This document shows positions 1 to 8,452 of a DNA stretch of 64,000 nt, piece after piece. The notes under the pieces were generated by a model, which saw only the letters and a list, made by a program, of their open reading frames with translations, was not told the DNA's origin and made no database searches. Positions within the stretch are counted from its first letter, which is position 1. Each line of letters begins with the position of its first letter. Source of the stretch: Marinisporobacter sp. (GTDB taxonomy: Bacteria > Bacillota > Clostridia > Peptostreptococcales > Thermotaleaceae); contig JAOARP010000010.1 in NCBI GenBank assembly GCA_025210525.1, positions 1 through 64,000 on the forward strand. The letters run 5' to 3'. The position numbers and the translations under genes are program-made.

Positions 1-388
1 CTTCTTCAAAATAAAATTTTCGCTTTTCTACTTCATCAATTTTAGATAAAAGTAAATAATGACTCCAACTCAATTGGTCAGACAGTGTCTGACTTATTGG
101 AAAAGATTTATAAAATTTTCGCATATATTTTAAATTAGTTGTCGAAAATCCTTTTCCAAAATCTTCTGTTAACTTTTTTGATAAATATTTTATTATATGT
201 TCTCCATAACCAGCTCGTTGTTCCCCATTTTGTTCTTCCTCAACAATCATTCTTCCGATATTCCAATATGCATCAACAATTGCAAAATTAACTGCTTTAG
301 ATACTTTTTCTCTTGCTCTGCTTAAAGTAGTCTTGATATTATCATATAAATTATCATTTTTAAAACTTATATCCTTTTTATATTCCAC
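1..388 (-). CDS. YhcG/DUF1016-type PDDEXK nuclease, N-terminal part (runs off the window edge)
   Basis: About 129 codons are visible from a GTG start; the C-terminal half lies beyond base 1. The start has GGGGGAG about 10 bases upstream. The visible part reads TLSRAREKVSKAVNFAIV, then DAYWNIGRMIVEEEQNGEQR, AGYGEHIIKYLSKKLTEDFG and KGFSTTNLKYMRKFY, and later LSWSHYLLLSKI. This is the pattern of the DUF1016 N-terminal domain of YhcG-like proteins, which normally carry a C-terminal PDDEXK nuclease fold. Family members are often found near restriction or other defence genes, but their role is poorly defined. It lies directly downstream of rlmH and is probably an accessory gene at the end of the conserved wal/rlmH block. 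The nuclease domain itself cannot be seen here. Confidence 0.75.
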   Translation of the reverse strand, partial: MEYKKDISFKNDNLYDNIKTTLSRAREKVSKAVNFAIVDAYWNIGRMIVEEEQNGEQRAGYGEHIIKYLSKKLTEDFGKGFSTTNLKYMRKFYKSFPISQTLSDQLSWSHYLLLSKIDEVEKRKFYFEE

Positions 389-423
389 TTTCAATCAACT
401 CCCCCAAACAAATCTATATAAAA

Positions 424-458
424 ATTGTATAGCACTTTTAAAGAAATTACTATACAAT
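424..458. repeat. Inverted repeat upstream of the YhcG-like gene
   Basis: ATTGTATAG (424-432) is matched by CTATACAAT (450-458) across a 17-base spacer. It lies between the rlmH stop and the YhcG-like start, 36 bases upstream of the GTG. It could be an operator or a 5'-leader hairpin; no T-run follows on either strand, so a terminator is unlikely. Confidence 0.45.
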
Positions 459-519
459 AATCAATTTTACCTTATTTTTATAGGTTATAGTAAAGTTATG
501 ATATAAAGCATATTTTTTC

Positions 520-999
520 CTATTTGTGATACGGTTCCCCCTTCATAATCCTGAACCCTCTATAAACCTGCTCAAGTAATATGACTCTCATTAACTGATG
601 GGGAAAAGTCATCGGGGAAAAAGAAAGCTTATAATCTGCTCTTTTCAATATTTCCTTAGATAAACCAAGCGATCCTCCAATAATAAAAGCTATATTGCTA
701 TGCCCCCCAACTCCTAGCTTTTCTAGTTTGTCTGAAAGTTCTTCTGATGAAATCATTTTTCCTTTTATATCTAATGGGATTACATACATGCCATCCTTTA
801 CATGCTTTAAGATTTTTTCTCCTTCTACATCCTTAATCTGTTCCATTTCTTTGTCACTTAGGTTTTCTGGCGCCTTTTCATCTGATACTTCAATAATATT
901 TAGTTTGCAATATCTAGAAAGCCTTTTTTTATATTCATTAATGGCACTTACTAAATATTTTTCTTTTATTTTTCCTACTCCAATAATCGTTATGTTCAA
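520..999 (-). CDS. rlmH: 23S rRNA (pseudouridine1915-N3)-methyltransferase RlmH
   Basis: SPOUT-family methyltransferase that modifies pseudouridine 1915 of 23S rRNA in helix 69 of the 70S ribosome, using S-adenosylmethionine. The protein begins [15 protein letters not shown] and ends with the family signature: the knot region [15 protein letters not shown], then [19 protein letters not shown] and a terminal EPYHK. I chose the TTG at 999 (159 aa, the usual length) because AGGAGAG lies just upstream. The in-frame ATG at 1017 would add six residues and overlap that site. It is the last gene of the wal block, as in many Firmicutes, directly after the CxxH/CxxC protein gene and a weak hairpin. Confidence 0.95.
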   Translation of the reverse strand: MNITIIGVGKIKEKYLVSAINEYKKRLSRYCKLNIIEVSDEKAPENLSDKEMEQIKDVEGEKILKHVKDGMYVIPLDIKGKMISSEELSDKLEKLGVGGHSNIAFIIGGSLGLSKEILKRADYKLSFSPMTFPHQLMRVILLEQVYRGFRIMKGEPYHK

Positions 1000-1021
1000 A
1001 AAAATCTCTCCTCTCATAAAA

Positions 1022-1045
1022 ATAGACGAGGGTTTCCTCGTCTAT
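1022..1045 (-). terminator. Weak terminator/attenuator hairpin before rlmH
   Basis: A perfect 10-bp stem (1022-1031 with 1036-1045) and a 4-base loop overlap the stop codon of the small CxxH/CxxC gene. Only four T residues follow on the minus strand before the rlmH leader, so partial read-through into rlmH is likely. Confidence 0.55.
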
Positions 1046-1209
1046 ACGACTAAATATTTAGGTGGCTTTTCACAAAAATCACAGGTATTTGGACTCGTCC
1101 AATCTGTAAAAGAAACTTTATCAAGTTCATAAATATCTGGTGGTTGCTCATAAACTTCTACGAATTCATCAATTGCTTCTGGAAGATGCTCTGGACAAAC
1201 TACATACAT
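1042..1209 (-). CDS. CxxH/CxxC small protein (BA_5709/TIGR04129-like)
   Basis: A 55-aa protein starting MYVVCPEHLPEAIDEFVEVY and ending TCDFCEKPPKYLVV. The N-terminal CPEH and C-terminal CDFC make a CxxH + CxxC pair suited to bind one metal ion, probably zinc. Small proteins of this type are typically encoded between htrA and rlmH in Bacillus and relatives, which is exactly the position here. GGAGTG lies seven bases upstream of the ATG, and the downstream hairpin overlaps the stop codon. The function is unknown. Confidence 0.85.
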   Translation of the reverse strand: MYVVCPEHLPEAIDEFVEVYEQPPDIYELDKVSFTDWTSPNTCDFCEKPPKYLVV

Positions 1210-1267
1210 ATTTTTTCACTCCAAACCAGTTTTTCATTATTTTTTATTTCATCAATCCTATAGATCC

Positions 1268-2500
1268 TTATTCACTCTGAGGTTTTGCTTCTAATAAAAC
1301 CTCTAAATTCATCTCTTGACCATTTCTTATTACCTTTATAGTTACCTTATTTCCGGGTCTATACTTATAAAGCTGTGTGATCAATTGCCTCATAGTATTT
1401 ATTTTCTGATCATCAATAGAAATAATAATATCTTTAGGCTGCATTCCAGCTTTATTCACTGGAGAATTAGGAATTACTCGATCAACAAATACACCCTCGT
1501 CCTTTTTTAAGTTGCCTCCATAATATCTATTATACTCTTCTACACTGATTCCTTGTATTCCTAAGTATACCTTTGTAAATTGACCTTTTTCAATAAACTC
1601 ATCTACAATAGGTTTAGCAATATTTATAGGAATGGCAAAGCCTAATCCTTCTCCTGTCTGGATTTTTGCTGTATTGATTCCTATAACTTCTCCTTTATTG
1701 TTTAGAAGAGGGCCACCACTATTTCCTGGATTGATAGATGCATCCGTTTGAATAAGTCCTTCTATTCTTTCAAATTGATTGATCTCAATATTTCTCTCAA
1801 GACCACTAATAATCCCTGCTGTAACTGTTCTTTCAAATTCTAATCCTAATGGATTTCCAATAGCAATACTCAGCTGTCCTACTTCTATATTTTCAGAATC
1901 TCCTAAAGTTGCTACAGGCAAATCCTTTGCTGAAATCTTTACAATAGCTAAGTCTAATGTAGAATCATTCCATAAAACATTTGCTTTTAAATCTCTTCCA
2001 TCATATAAAAGCACTTTTACCTCTTCTGTTTGTCCATCATTGACCACATGAGAGTTTGTAAGAATATATCCTCTATGATCTACAATAACTCCTGTTCCTA
2101 CACCTTGTCCTCTGTGTACTCCAAAGAAAAAATCTTTCTCCACTGTAACAGTTGTAATTCCAACTACTGAAGGCATAGCTTTTTTTACCACTGTCGGTAT
2201 GACGCTTAGATTTTCACCCTTAGTAATAATTTCAATATCCTGTTTAGTGCTTTTTTTATACATCTCTGGATAAGGAATATATTTTCCATAGAGGAATGTA
2301 GGTGCAATATAAGCCATAATGATTCCACCTATCATAGCAGAAATAATAGCTACAACACACATGGTAAAAAAAGAACTTTTTCTTTTCCCTTTGTATTTAG
2401 TTGATTTTGGTGGATCTATATAATATTTTGAAGAAGGAATGTTTTCTTTTTCTTCATGAACTTCAATTTTGTCTTGAAAATTATCATCATTAAAATCCAT
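1268..2500 (-). CDS. htrA: HtrA/DegP-type membrane-anchored serine protease (YycK)
   Basis: A 410-aa protein. After a charged cytoplasmic N-terminus one membrane segment (about residues 44-70) anchors it in the membrane. The trypsin-like domain outside the cell follows, with the catalytic triad visible as His in ILTNSHVV, Asp in DSTLDLAIVKI and Ser in GNSGGPLL. A C-terminal PDZ domain (about residues 315-405) has GVFVDRVIPNSPVNKAGM. Family members degrade or refold damaged exported proteins under envelope stress. The gene lies 34 bases downstream of walJ and probably belongs to the same transcript. The start has AAGGTGG upstream. Confidence 0.93.
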   Translation of the reverse strand: MDFNDDNFQDKIEVHEEKENIPSSKYYIDPPKSTKYKGKRKSSFFTMCVVAIISAMIGGIIMAYIAPTFLYGKYIPYPEMYKKSTKQDIEIITKGENLSVIPTVVKKAMPSVVGITTVTVEKDFFFGVHRGQGVGTGVIVDHRGYILTNSHVVNDGQTEEVKVLLYDGRDLKANVLWNDSTLDLAIVKISAKDLPVATLGDSENIEVGQLSIAIGNPLGLEFERTVTAGIISGLERNIEINQFERIEGLIQTDASINPGNSGGPLLNNKGEVIGINTAKIQTGEGLGFAIPINIAKPIVDEFIEKGQFTKVYLGIQGISVEEYNRYYGGNLKKDEGVFVDRVIPNSPVNKAGMQPKDIIISIDDQKINTMRQLITQLYKYRPGNKVTIKVIRNGQEMNLEVLLEAKPQSE

Positions 2501-2534
2501 TTTTCCACCTTCTTTTTATTTTTTTATATTTTTA

Positions 2535-3341
2535 CTATTTCTTTATATTATATACACTACTTACTCGGTCTCGATAAGTCAAGTCTACATTGATATCTAG
2601 TCCAATTTTTATCTCTTGAGAAGATAATACATTTTTAACTGTTTCAAAGGCTAGCTCAGGAAAATTATTTTCTTTACTTAAATGTCCTAATAATACATTG
2701 TTAATTGGCATGTCTAGCTTTACTAACTCTGCAATAATTTCTCCTGCTGTTTCATTAGAAAGATGTCCTTCATCTCCCATAACCCTTTTCTTTAAGTACC
2801 AAGGATATCTTCCCATCTTCAGCATCTCCACATCATGATTAGATTCAAGCATCAATAGGTCTGACCCTTGGATCTCTTTTTTTACAGTGTCTGGTATATA
2901 TCCTGTATCTGTAACAATGCTAACCTTCGCATCATCATGGTAAAGAGAAAATCCTACTGGTTCTATAGCATCATGAGATATAGCATAAGGTTTTATTTTA
3001 ATGTCTTGTATAAAAAATTCTTCTCCCGTATCAAAATATCTTATATTTTCTTCATCTATTTTTCCTAATTTACCTTTCATGGCTCTCCAAGTATTATTAT
3101 TTGCATATATTGGAATATTAAACCGCCTAGATAAAATCCCTACACCCTTAATATGATCATTATGTTCATGAGTAATGAGTATTCCTTGCACCTTTTCCAT
3201 GTTTTTTCCGATGCTTTCCATAGCTTGCTGAATTCTTTTTCCCGATAATCCAGCATCCACTAATAAACACCCTTCTGCACTTTCAATATATTGACAATTT
3301 CCACTGCTACCACTAGCCAATGAACAAAATGTTAATCCCAT
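2535..3341 (-). CDS. walJ: WalJ/YycJ metallo-beta-lactamase-fold hydrolase
   Basis: A 268-aa single-domain protein with the metal-binding motif THEHNDHIKGVGIL near residue 56, plus the later ligands DTGY and the C-terminal GHLSKENN. The N-terminus reads GLTFCSLASGSSGNC, characteristic of YycJ/WalJ. Family members are 5'-to-3' DNA exonuclease-like enzymes linked to mismatch repair and to coordination of cell division with replication in Firmicutes. AGGAGG lies just upstream of the ATG. It sits between murA and htrA, and the murA terminator precedes it. Confidence 0.92.
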   Translation of the reverse strand: MGLTFCSLASGSSGNCQYIESAEGCLLVDAGLSGKRIQQAMESIGKNMEKVQGILITHEHNDHIKGVGILSRRFNIPIYANNNTWRAMKGKLGKIDEENIRYFDTGEEFFIQDIKIKPYAISHDAIEPVGFSLYHDDAKVSIVTDTGYIPDTVKKEIQGSDLLMLESNHDVEMLKMGRYPWYLKKRVMGDEGHLSNETAGEIIAELVKLDMPINNVLLGHLSKENNFPELAFETVKNVLSSQEIKIGLDINVDLTYRDRVSSVYNIKK

Positions 3342-3371
3342 ATTTATCCTCCTACTTTTGTGTTTTATAAG

Positions 3372-3399
3372 AAAAAGACAGGCGTATACACCTGCCTGT
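3372..3399 (-). terminator. Rho-independent terminator after murA
   Basis: ACAGGC (3378-3383) pairs with GCCTGT (3394-3399), with further internal pairing possible. The minus-strand transcript continues CTTTTTC. It lies between the murA stop and walJ, so walJ may need read-through. Confidence 0.65.
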
Positions 3400-4656
3400 T
3401 TATTCAGCCCTTTTGATTTTCGCTCCTAAGTTTAAAAGCTTTTTCTCTATAGATTCATATCCTCTATCAATATAATGAATGTTGTCTACCTCTGTAATAC
3501 CTTCTGCCATAAGTCCTGCAATGACTAAAGCAGCACCTGCTCTTAAATCTGTTGCAGATACTTTAGCACCAGATAATCTATCTACTCCTTCAAAAACAGC
3601 TACATTTCCTTCAACTTTAACCTTTGCACCCATTCTTTTTAGTTCATCTACATGCTTAAATCTTCCTTCATAGATGGTTTCCGTAACAATACTTGTACCC
3701 TGTGCTTGAGTTAAGATGGCTGACATAGGTTGCTGTAAATCTGTAGGAAATCCTGGATATACTAAAGTTTTTATATTTACATTTTTCAATCCATCTTTTC
3801 CTACAACTCTTAAGGATTCTCCATACTCTTCAACTTGAAGTCCCATTTCTCTTAACTTTGCTGTAACAGGATCAAGATGCTTTGGAATAACATTATCAAT
3901 AATCACATCTCCACCTGTAGCTGCAGCCATAAGCATAAATGTCCCTGCTTCTATTTGATCAGGAATGACACTATAGGTACATCCCTTCATTTTTTCTACA
4001 CCTTTAATTTTAATGACATCGGTTCCAGCTCCTCGTACGTCTGCTCCCATGGCATTTAAAAAGTTTGCCACATCTACAATATGAGGTTCTTTTGCTGCAT
4101 TTTCAATAATGGTTTTTCCCTTTGCCATGCAGGCTGCCATCATAATGTTGATAGTCGCTCCTACACTAACAACATCTAAATATATTTCAGCACCTATTAA
4201 TTCTTCTGCTTCTGCATGAATGATCCCATGCTCAATAGTTACCTTTGCTCCTAATGCTTCAAATCCTTTTATATGCTGATCAATAGGTCTTGAACCAATA
4301 TTACAACCCCCAGGAAAAGCAACTTTTGCTTTTTTAAACCTTCCAAGGGAAGCTCCTAATAAATAATAAGAAGCTCTTAGCTCTTTTGCTAATTCATATG
4401 GTACAAAGCACTCTTCTAAGCTAGCAGTATTCACCTGCATAACCTTTTTTTCTTCATCAAACTCTACTTTTGCACCTAATTCTCTTAGTATTCTTTTCAA
4501 TACATGTACATCTTCAATATTTGGTAAATTTTCTATGTTGCACAGATCCCCTGCTAAAATGGATGCTGGAATAATAGCAACTGCAGCATTTTTAAATCCA
4601 CTTATATTTACCTTACCCTTTAACTTATATCCACCTTCTATTAAAAGTTTACTCAT
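3400..4656 (-). CDS. murA: UDP-N-acetylglucosamine 1-carboxyvinyltransferase (MurA)
   Basis: A 418-aa EPSP-synthase-fold enzyme that transfers enolpyruvate from PEP to UDP-GlcNAc, the first committed step of peptidoglycan synthesis in the cytoplasm. The catalytic cysteine (C118, the fosfomycin target) is in [16 protein letters not shown]. The substrate motifs [15 protein letters not shown] near the N-terminus and [11 protein letters not shown] are also present. Firmicutes often have two MurA copies; this one sits where the wal regulon resumes after the hydroxyproline module. A sigma-A-like promoter is placed about 110 bases upstream. Confidence 0.96.
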   Translation of the reverse strand: MSKLLIEGGYKLKGKVNISGFKNAAVAIIPASILAGDLCNIENLPNIEDVHVLKRILRELGAKVEFDEEKKVMQVNTASLEECFVPYELAKELRASYYLLGASLGRFKKAKVAFPGGCNIGSRPIDQHIKGFEALGAKVTIEHGIIHAEAEELIGAEIYLDVVSVGATINIMMAACMAKGKTIIENAAKEPHIVDVANFLNAMGADVRGAGTDVIKIKGVEKMKGCTYSVIPDQIEAGTFMLMAAATGGDVIIDNVIPKHLDPVTAKLREMGLQVEEYGESLRVVGKDGLKNVNIKTLVYPGFPTDLQQPMSAILTQAQGTSIVTETIYEGRFKHVDELKRMGAKVKVEGNVAVFEGVDRLSGAKVSATDLRAGAALVIAGLMAEGITEVDNIHYIDRGYESIEKKLLNLGAKIKRAE

Positions 4657-4758
4657 TTGGTATTTCCAGCCCTTTCAATAATCTTTCCGTTCTTATTTTA
4701 TTTGAAATTTCCCCTATAAATGGAAACGCTCACTCGTCTAATATGTAGACCTCATTAC

Positions 4759-4787
4759 ATTATATCACGATTGTTATTGTTTGATAA
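4759..4787 (-). promoter_or_regulatory. Probable sigma-A promoter for murA
   Basis: On the minus strand TTATCA (4782-4787), 17 bases, then TATAAT (4759-4764), with an extended -10 TG (TGATATAAT). The same extended -10 element stands upstream of walR. Transcription would start about 95 bases before the murA ATG. Confidence 0.55.
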
Positions 4788-4847
4788 GTATTTGATTAGA
4801 AGAAATTACTTACATTTATAAGGGTGGAAAAGCAGTATCTTCTAAAA

Positions 4848-4887
4848 AAAATAGTACACCTTTTCATTCAACAAGGTGTACTATTTT
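4848..4887. terminator. Strong terminator after ppnP
   Basis: A 15-bp perfect stem (4848-4862 with 4873-4887) with A-run and T-run on its two sides, so it could work in both directions. It lies 22 bases past the ppnP stop and separates the hydroxyproline module from murA. Confidence 0.85.
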
Positions 4888-4909
4888 ACATATTCTTCCT
4901 ATGTATAGA

Positions 4910-5191
4910 TTACTTATAAAGACAAATATATGAAGTCTCTTCTTTAGTCTTTACTTGAAATTTTTCATTAGGTTCTACAATAAAGGTTTGATTTGCATGA
5001 ATTTCTTCCCACTCATCTTTTCCTGGAAGCTTTACAGTCATTTGTCCACTCGTAACAGACATATACTCTTTACTAGAAGTTGAAAACTCATATTCTCCTA
5101 CAGCCATTACACCAATAGTAGCTGGTCCATCATTTGTTTCAAAAGCAATAGATTTTACTTTTCCTTCAAAATACTCATTTGTTTTAAACAT
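4910..5191 (-). CDS. ppnP: Pyrimidine/purine nucleoside phosphorylase PpnP (DUF1255)
   Basis: A 93-aa cupin-fold protein beginning MFKTNEYFEGKVKSIAFE. The family signature includes ATIGVMAVGEYEFST and the late motif NQTFIVEPNEKFQVK. PpnP (YaiE) phosphorolyses various nucleosides to base and ribose-1-phosphate. It is the last gene before a strong terminator and starts 25 bases after proC, so it is probably co-transcribed with it. Why a nucleoside phosphorylase follows a hydroxyproline pathway is unclear; it may simply be a neighbour. Confidence 0.88.
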   Translation of the reverse strand: MFKTNEYFEGKVKSIAFETNDGPATIGVMAVGEYEFSTSSKEYMSVTSGQMTVKLPGKDEWEEIHANQTFIVEPNEKFQVKTKEETSYICLYK

Positions 5192-5216
5192 CTAAACAAC
5201 TCCTTGATCTCTATTT

Positions 5217-6023
5217 TTATTTTGATAATTTTATTGATTTTTCTGTGCATGCTCTCATAGCAGAAATCACACCATCTCTTAACCCTTTTTCTTCAAGAAC
5301 TGCTACAGCTTCTATAGTCGTTCCTCCTGGAGAACAAACCATATCCTTTAATGCTCCTGGGTGCATTCCTGTTTCTAGTACCATTTTTGCTGAACCAAGT
5401 ACTGCTTGAGCTGCAAATTTATAAGCTTGATCTCTTGGCATACCATCTAAAACAGCAGCATCTGCCATAGCTTCAATAAACATATATACATAAGCAGGAG
5501 ATGAACCACTTACAGCCGTTACTACATCCATTAATTTTTCACTTACAACTTCAGCTTTTCCAAAGCTTTCAAATATATCTACTATTTCTTTTAATTCTTC
5601 TTTTGTAACCATTTCATTGGCACATACTGCAGACATTCCTTCTCCTACAAGGGCTGGTGTATTTGGCATCACTCTTACTACTTTTAATTTTTTGCCAAAC
5701 ATTTCTTCTGTTCCTTCTATAGCCTTTCCTGCAGCAATCGTTACAACAATAACATCTTCCTTTACTTGATCTTTAATGCCTTCTATTACTACTGGGTATA
5801 AATTAGGTTTAACAGATAGAATTAAAATATCTGCTTTTTTTGCTGCTTCGTTATTATCAGTAGTTGTTTGAATACCATATTCTTCATTAACTGCAGCTAA
5901 GCTTTTTTCATTCAAATCACTTACGATTATTTCTTTTGGTGAAAAAACCTTCGCAGCAATAATTCCTCCTATCATTGCTTTTCCCATGTTTCCGCTTCCT
6001 ATAAAACCTAATGTCTTTGCCAT
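5217..6023 (-). CDS. proC: Pyrroline-5-carboxylate reductase (ProC)
   Basis: A 268-aa NAD(P)H-dependent enzyme that reduces P5C to L-proline. The Rossmann motif GFIGSGNMGKAMIGG is at the N-terminus. The C-terminal family signature includes TAVSGSSPAYVYMFIEAMAD and later LKDMVCSPGGTTIEA. ProC is 63 bases downstream of hypD. Adjacent hypD-proC pairs mark the anaerobic hydroxyproline-to-proline route, so its job here is likely catabolic, as the second step of hydroxyproline use, and it may also supply proline. Confidence 0.96.
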   Translation of the reverse strand: MAKTLGFIGSGNMGKAMIGGIIAAKVFSPKEIIVSDLNEKSLAAVNEEYGIQTTTDNNEAAKKADILILSVKPNLYPVVIEGIKDQVKEDVIVVTIAAGKAIEGTEEMFGKKLKVVRVMPNTPALVGEGMSAVCANEMVTKEELKEIVDIFESFGKAEVVSEKLMDVVTAVSGSSPAYVYMFIEAMADAAVLDGMPRDQAYKFAAQAVLGSAKMVLETGMHPGALKDMVCSPGGTTIEAVAVLEEKGLRDGVISAMRACTEKSIKLSK

Positions 6024-6047
6024 TTTTCATAGCCTCCTTTAAATATA

Positions 6048-6080
6048 AGTAGAGAAGAATCCATTCTTCTCTACTTTTTT
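6048..6080. terminator. Hairpin between hypD and proC
   Basis: A 13-base arm (6048-6060) matches 6063-6075. On the plus strand a T-run follows at once; on the minus strand, the coding direction, only TATATTT follows. It may attenuate or process the hypD-proC transcript rather than end it fully. Confidence 0.5.
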
Positions 6081-6086
6081 ACTAAA

Positions 6087-8447
6087 CTAAAATGTTTGCT
6101 CTGTTCTTTCTATAATCTCATTTTGTAGCACTTTATCAAGGTTACAGAAATAATCACTATATCCAGCAACACGAACAATTAAATTTTTATATTCATCTGG
6201 ATTCTTTTGTGCTTTCAAAAGAGTTTCTTTGCTTATAATATTAAATTGAATATGATGTCCATCTAATTTAAAGTAAGATCTCACTAAGTGTGCTAAATTG
6301 TCTAATCCTTCTTCTCCAGCTACAATGTTTGGAGTGAATTTTTGATTTAAAAGGGTTCCTCCTGTAATAATATGATCCATTTTTCCTGCTGATTTAATTA
6401 CCCCAGTAGGTCCATTAGTATCCGCACCCTTTGATGGAGAAATACCATCTGCTAAAGGTACATAAGCTTTTCTTCCATCAGGAGATGCCCCGATTACTGA
6501 ACCAAAGTATACGTGGCAAGTAGTTGGTAACATATTGATTCTGTGTACTCCACCTTTTCCATTTGGTCTACCTGTTACTTCATCATAATATGCATGGAAT
6601 ACTTCTTTCATAATATCATCTGCATAATCATCATCATTACCATATTTAGGTGTCTTGTTTTTTACTAAATTTTGAACATCTTCATGCCCTTCAAAATTAG
6701 CTTTTACAGCTTCTAATAGTTCAGTCATAGTTATCTTTTTATGATCAAATACATTATACTTAAGGGATGATAGCATATCTGTAATATTTCCAATCCCTAC
6801 CCCTTGAATATAACTTGTGTTATATCTTGCGCCACCTGCATTGTAATCTTTTCCTTCTGAAATACAATCATCCGTAATCACAGAAAGGAATGGTACAGGC
6901 ATTTTCGTAGCATATAATCTTTCAATCACTCTATTTCCTTTTACTTTTATATCTATGAAATGATGTAGTTGCTTTTTATATGCTTCGAATAGTTCTTCAT
7001 AAGTCTCAAAATCTGCTGGATTTCCTGTTTCAATTCCTAATTTTTGACCACTTACTGGATCTAATCCATTGTTTAAAGTAATTTCTAAAATTTTTGGTAA
7101 ATTCATATATCCTGTAAGAATATAAGCTTCTTTACCAAATGCTCCAGTTTCTACGCAACCACTATTACCACCACATCTTGCATCTTCTATCGTTTTTCCT
7201 GCTCTAAGCATTTCCTGGATAACTGTATCTGTGTTGAAAATAGAAGGCTGGCCCCATCCTTTTCTTACAATCTTTAATGCTCTTTTTAAGAACTTTTGTG
7301 GTGTTCTCTTACTGATTTGAACATTTGAACTCGGTTGTAGTAGTTTCATTTCATCAATAACATCTAATACAATGTAACTCACATCATTTACACCATCAGA
7401 TCCATCTGGCTTTAGTCCACCACTATTGATATTTGCAAAATCTGTGTAAGTTCCACTTTCCTTTAGAGTTACCCCTACCTTTGGAGGTGCTGGTTGGTTA
7501 TTGAATTTTACCCAGAAGCATTGTAATAGCTCTTCTGCCTTTTCACGAGTCATATTTCCTTCTTCTACTTCTTTTTTGTAGAATGGATATAAGTGTTGAT
7601 CTAGTCTTCCTGGGTTGAATGCATCCCATGGATTTAATTCTGAAATCACACATAAATGTACAAACCAATACATTTGAAGAGCTTCTTCGAATGTTCTTGG
7701 TGCATTTGCAGGTACCCAGCTACAGTTTTCTGCAATATGAAGAAGTTCTTCTTTTCTTACAGGATCTTTTTCTTCATCTGCCATTTCTTTTGCAAGAGAT
7801 GCATATCTTTTTCCTAAAGTCATAATAGCATCACAAGCAATGCTCATAGCTCTTAATTGATTTTTTCTATCTAGTGCTTCATCATCATGATAAAAATCAA
7901 GATTCTCTATTGCTTTTTCTATTTCTTCTTTAAATGTTAAAAATCCTTTTTTATATATTTTCCCATCTGCAACAGTGTGCCCAGGGCCTCTTTGCTCCAT
8001 AAACTCTGTAAAGATTCCGGCTGCGTAACAATCTTTCCACTGCTGTGTCATATTGCTTAAAATATGGTGACGCATAGATCTATTTTCCCAATAAGGAATA
8101 ATTTCTTCTTTTTGGATTTTCTTTGCTTCTTCATTTACTTTAAAAAATATTTTTTCACGATCATTCATAATCTGAAAATCTTCTATGGTATGACAACATA
8201 ACTCTGGATATGTTGGTGTAGCTGCTGGTCTTTCTCCTCTTTCTCCTACAATAAGCTCTCCATCATTGATACAAAGCTCTTTTGTGGACATAAATTCCTT
8301 TAATGCAAGTGCTCGAAGTACTGGTACTGGTTCACTTCCTTCATATTTTTTATACGTACGGTCCACAGCCTTTGCTCTTTCCATAGAAATATACGGTACT
8401 GCCTTTACACTTTGTTCTCTAAGCTTTTTTACTCTTTCTGTCATCAT
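6087..8447 (-). CDS. hypD: trans-4-hydroxy-L-proline dehydratase (glycyl radical enzyme)
   Basis: A 786-aa glycyl radical enzyme that dehydrates trans-4-hydroxy-L-proline to P5C. The thiyl-radical cysteine and base are seen in GGNSGCVETGAFGKEA (C431, E433). The glycyl radical site is RVAGYSDYF near the C-terminus (G762). From memory the sequence closely tracks Clostridioides difficile HypD, including NNQPAPPKVGVTLKES and the C-terminal ERTEQTF, more than pyruvate formate-lyase or choline TMA-lyase. The activase gene hypE lies immediately upstream (5-base gap) and proC downstream, the known HypD context. The start codon follows GGGGGTT, which overlaps the end of hypE. Confidence 0.93.
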   Translation of the reverse strand: MMTERVKKLREQSVKAVPYISMERAKAVDRTYKKYEGSEPVPVLRALALKEFMSTKELCINDGELIVGERGERPAATPTYPELCCHTIEDFQIMNDREKIFFKVNEEAKKIQKEEIIPYWENRSMRHHILSNMTQQWKDCYAAGIFTEFMEQRGPGHTVADGKIYKKGFLTFKEEIEKAIENLDFYHDDEALDRKNQLRAMSIACDAIMTLGKRYASLAKEMADEEKDPVRKEELLHIAENCSWVPANAPRTFEEALQMYWFVHLCVISELNPWDAFNPGRLDQHLYPFYKKEVEEGNMTREKAEELLQCFWVKFNNQPAPPKVGVTLKESGTYTDFANINSGGLKPDGSDGVNDVSYIVLDVIDEMKLLQPSSNVQISKRTPQKFLKRALKIVRKGWGQPSIFNTDTVIQEMLRAGKTIEDARCGGNSGCVETGAFGKEAYILTGYMNLPKILEITLNNGLDPVSGQKLGIETGNPADFETYEELFEAYKKQLHHFIDIKVKGNRVIERLYATKMPVPFLSVITDDCISEGKDYNAGGARYNTSYIQGVGIGNITDMLSSLKYNVFDHKKITMTELLEAVKANFEGHEDVQNLVKNKTPKYGNDDDYADDIMKEVFHAYYDEVTGRPNGKGGVHRINMLPTTCHVYFGSVIGASPDGRKAYVPLADGISPSKGADTNGPTGVIKSAGKMDHIITGGTLLNQKFTPNIVAGEEGLDNLAHLVRSYFKLDGHHIQFNIISKETLLKAQKNPDEYKNLIVRVAGYSDYFCNLDKVLQNEIIERTEQTF

Positions 8448-8452
8448 ATTGA

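Noticed and set aside
695-1132. Plus-strand open frame over rlmH and the CxxH/CxxC gene
   Set aside because: Antisense of conserved genes; no independent signal.
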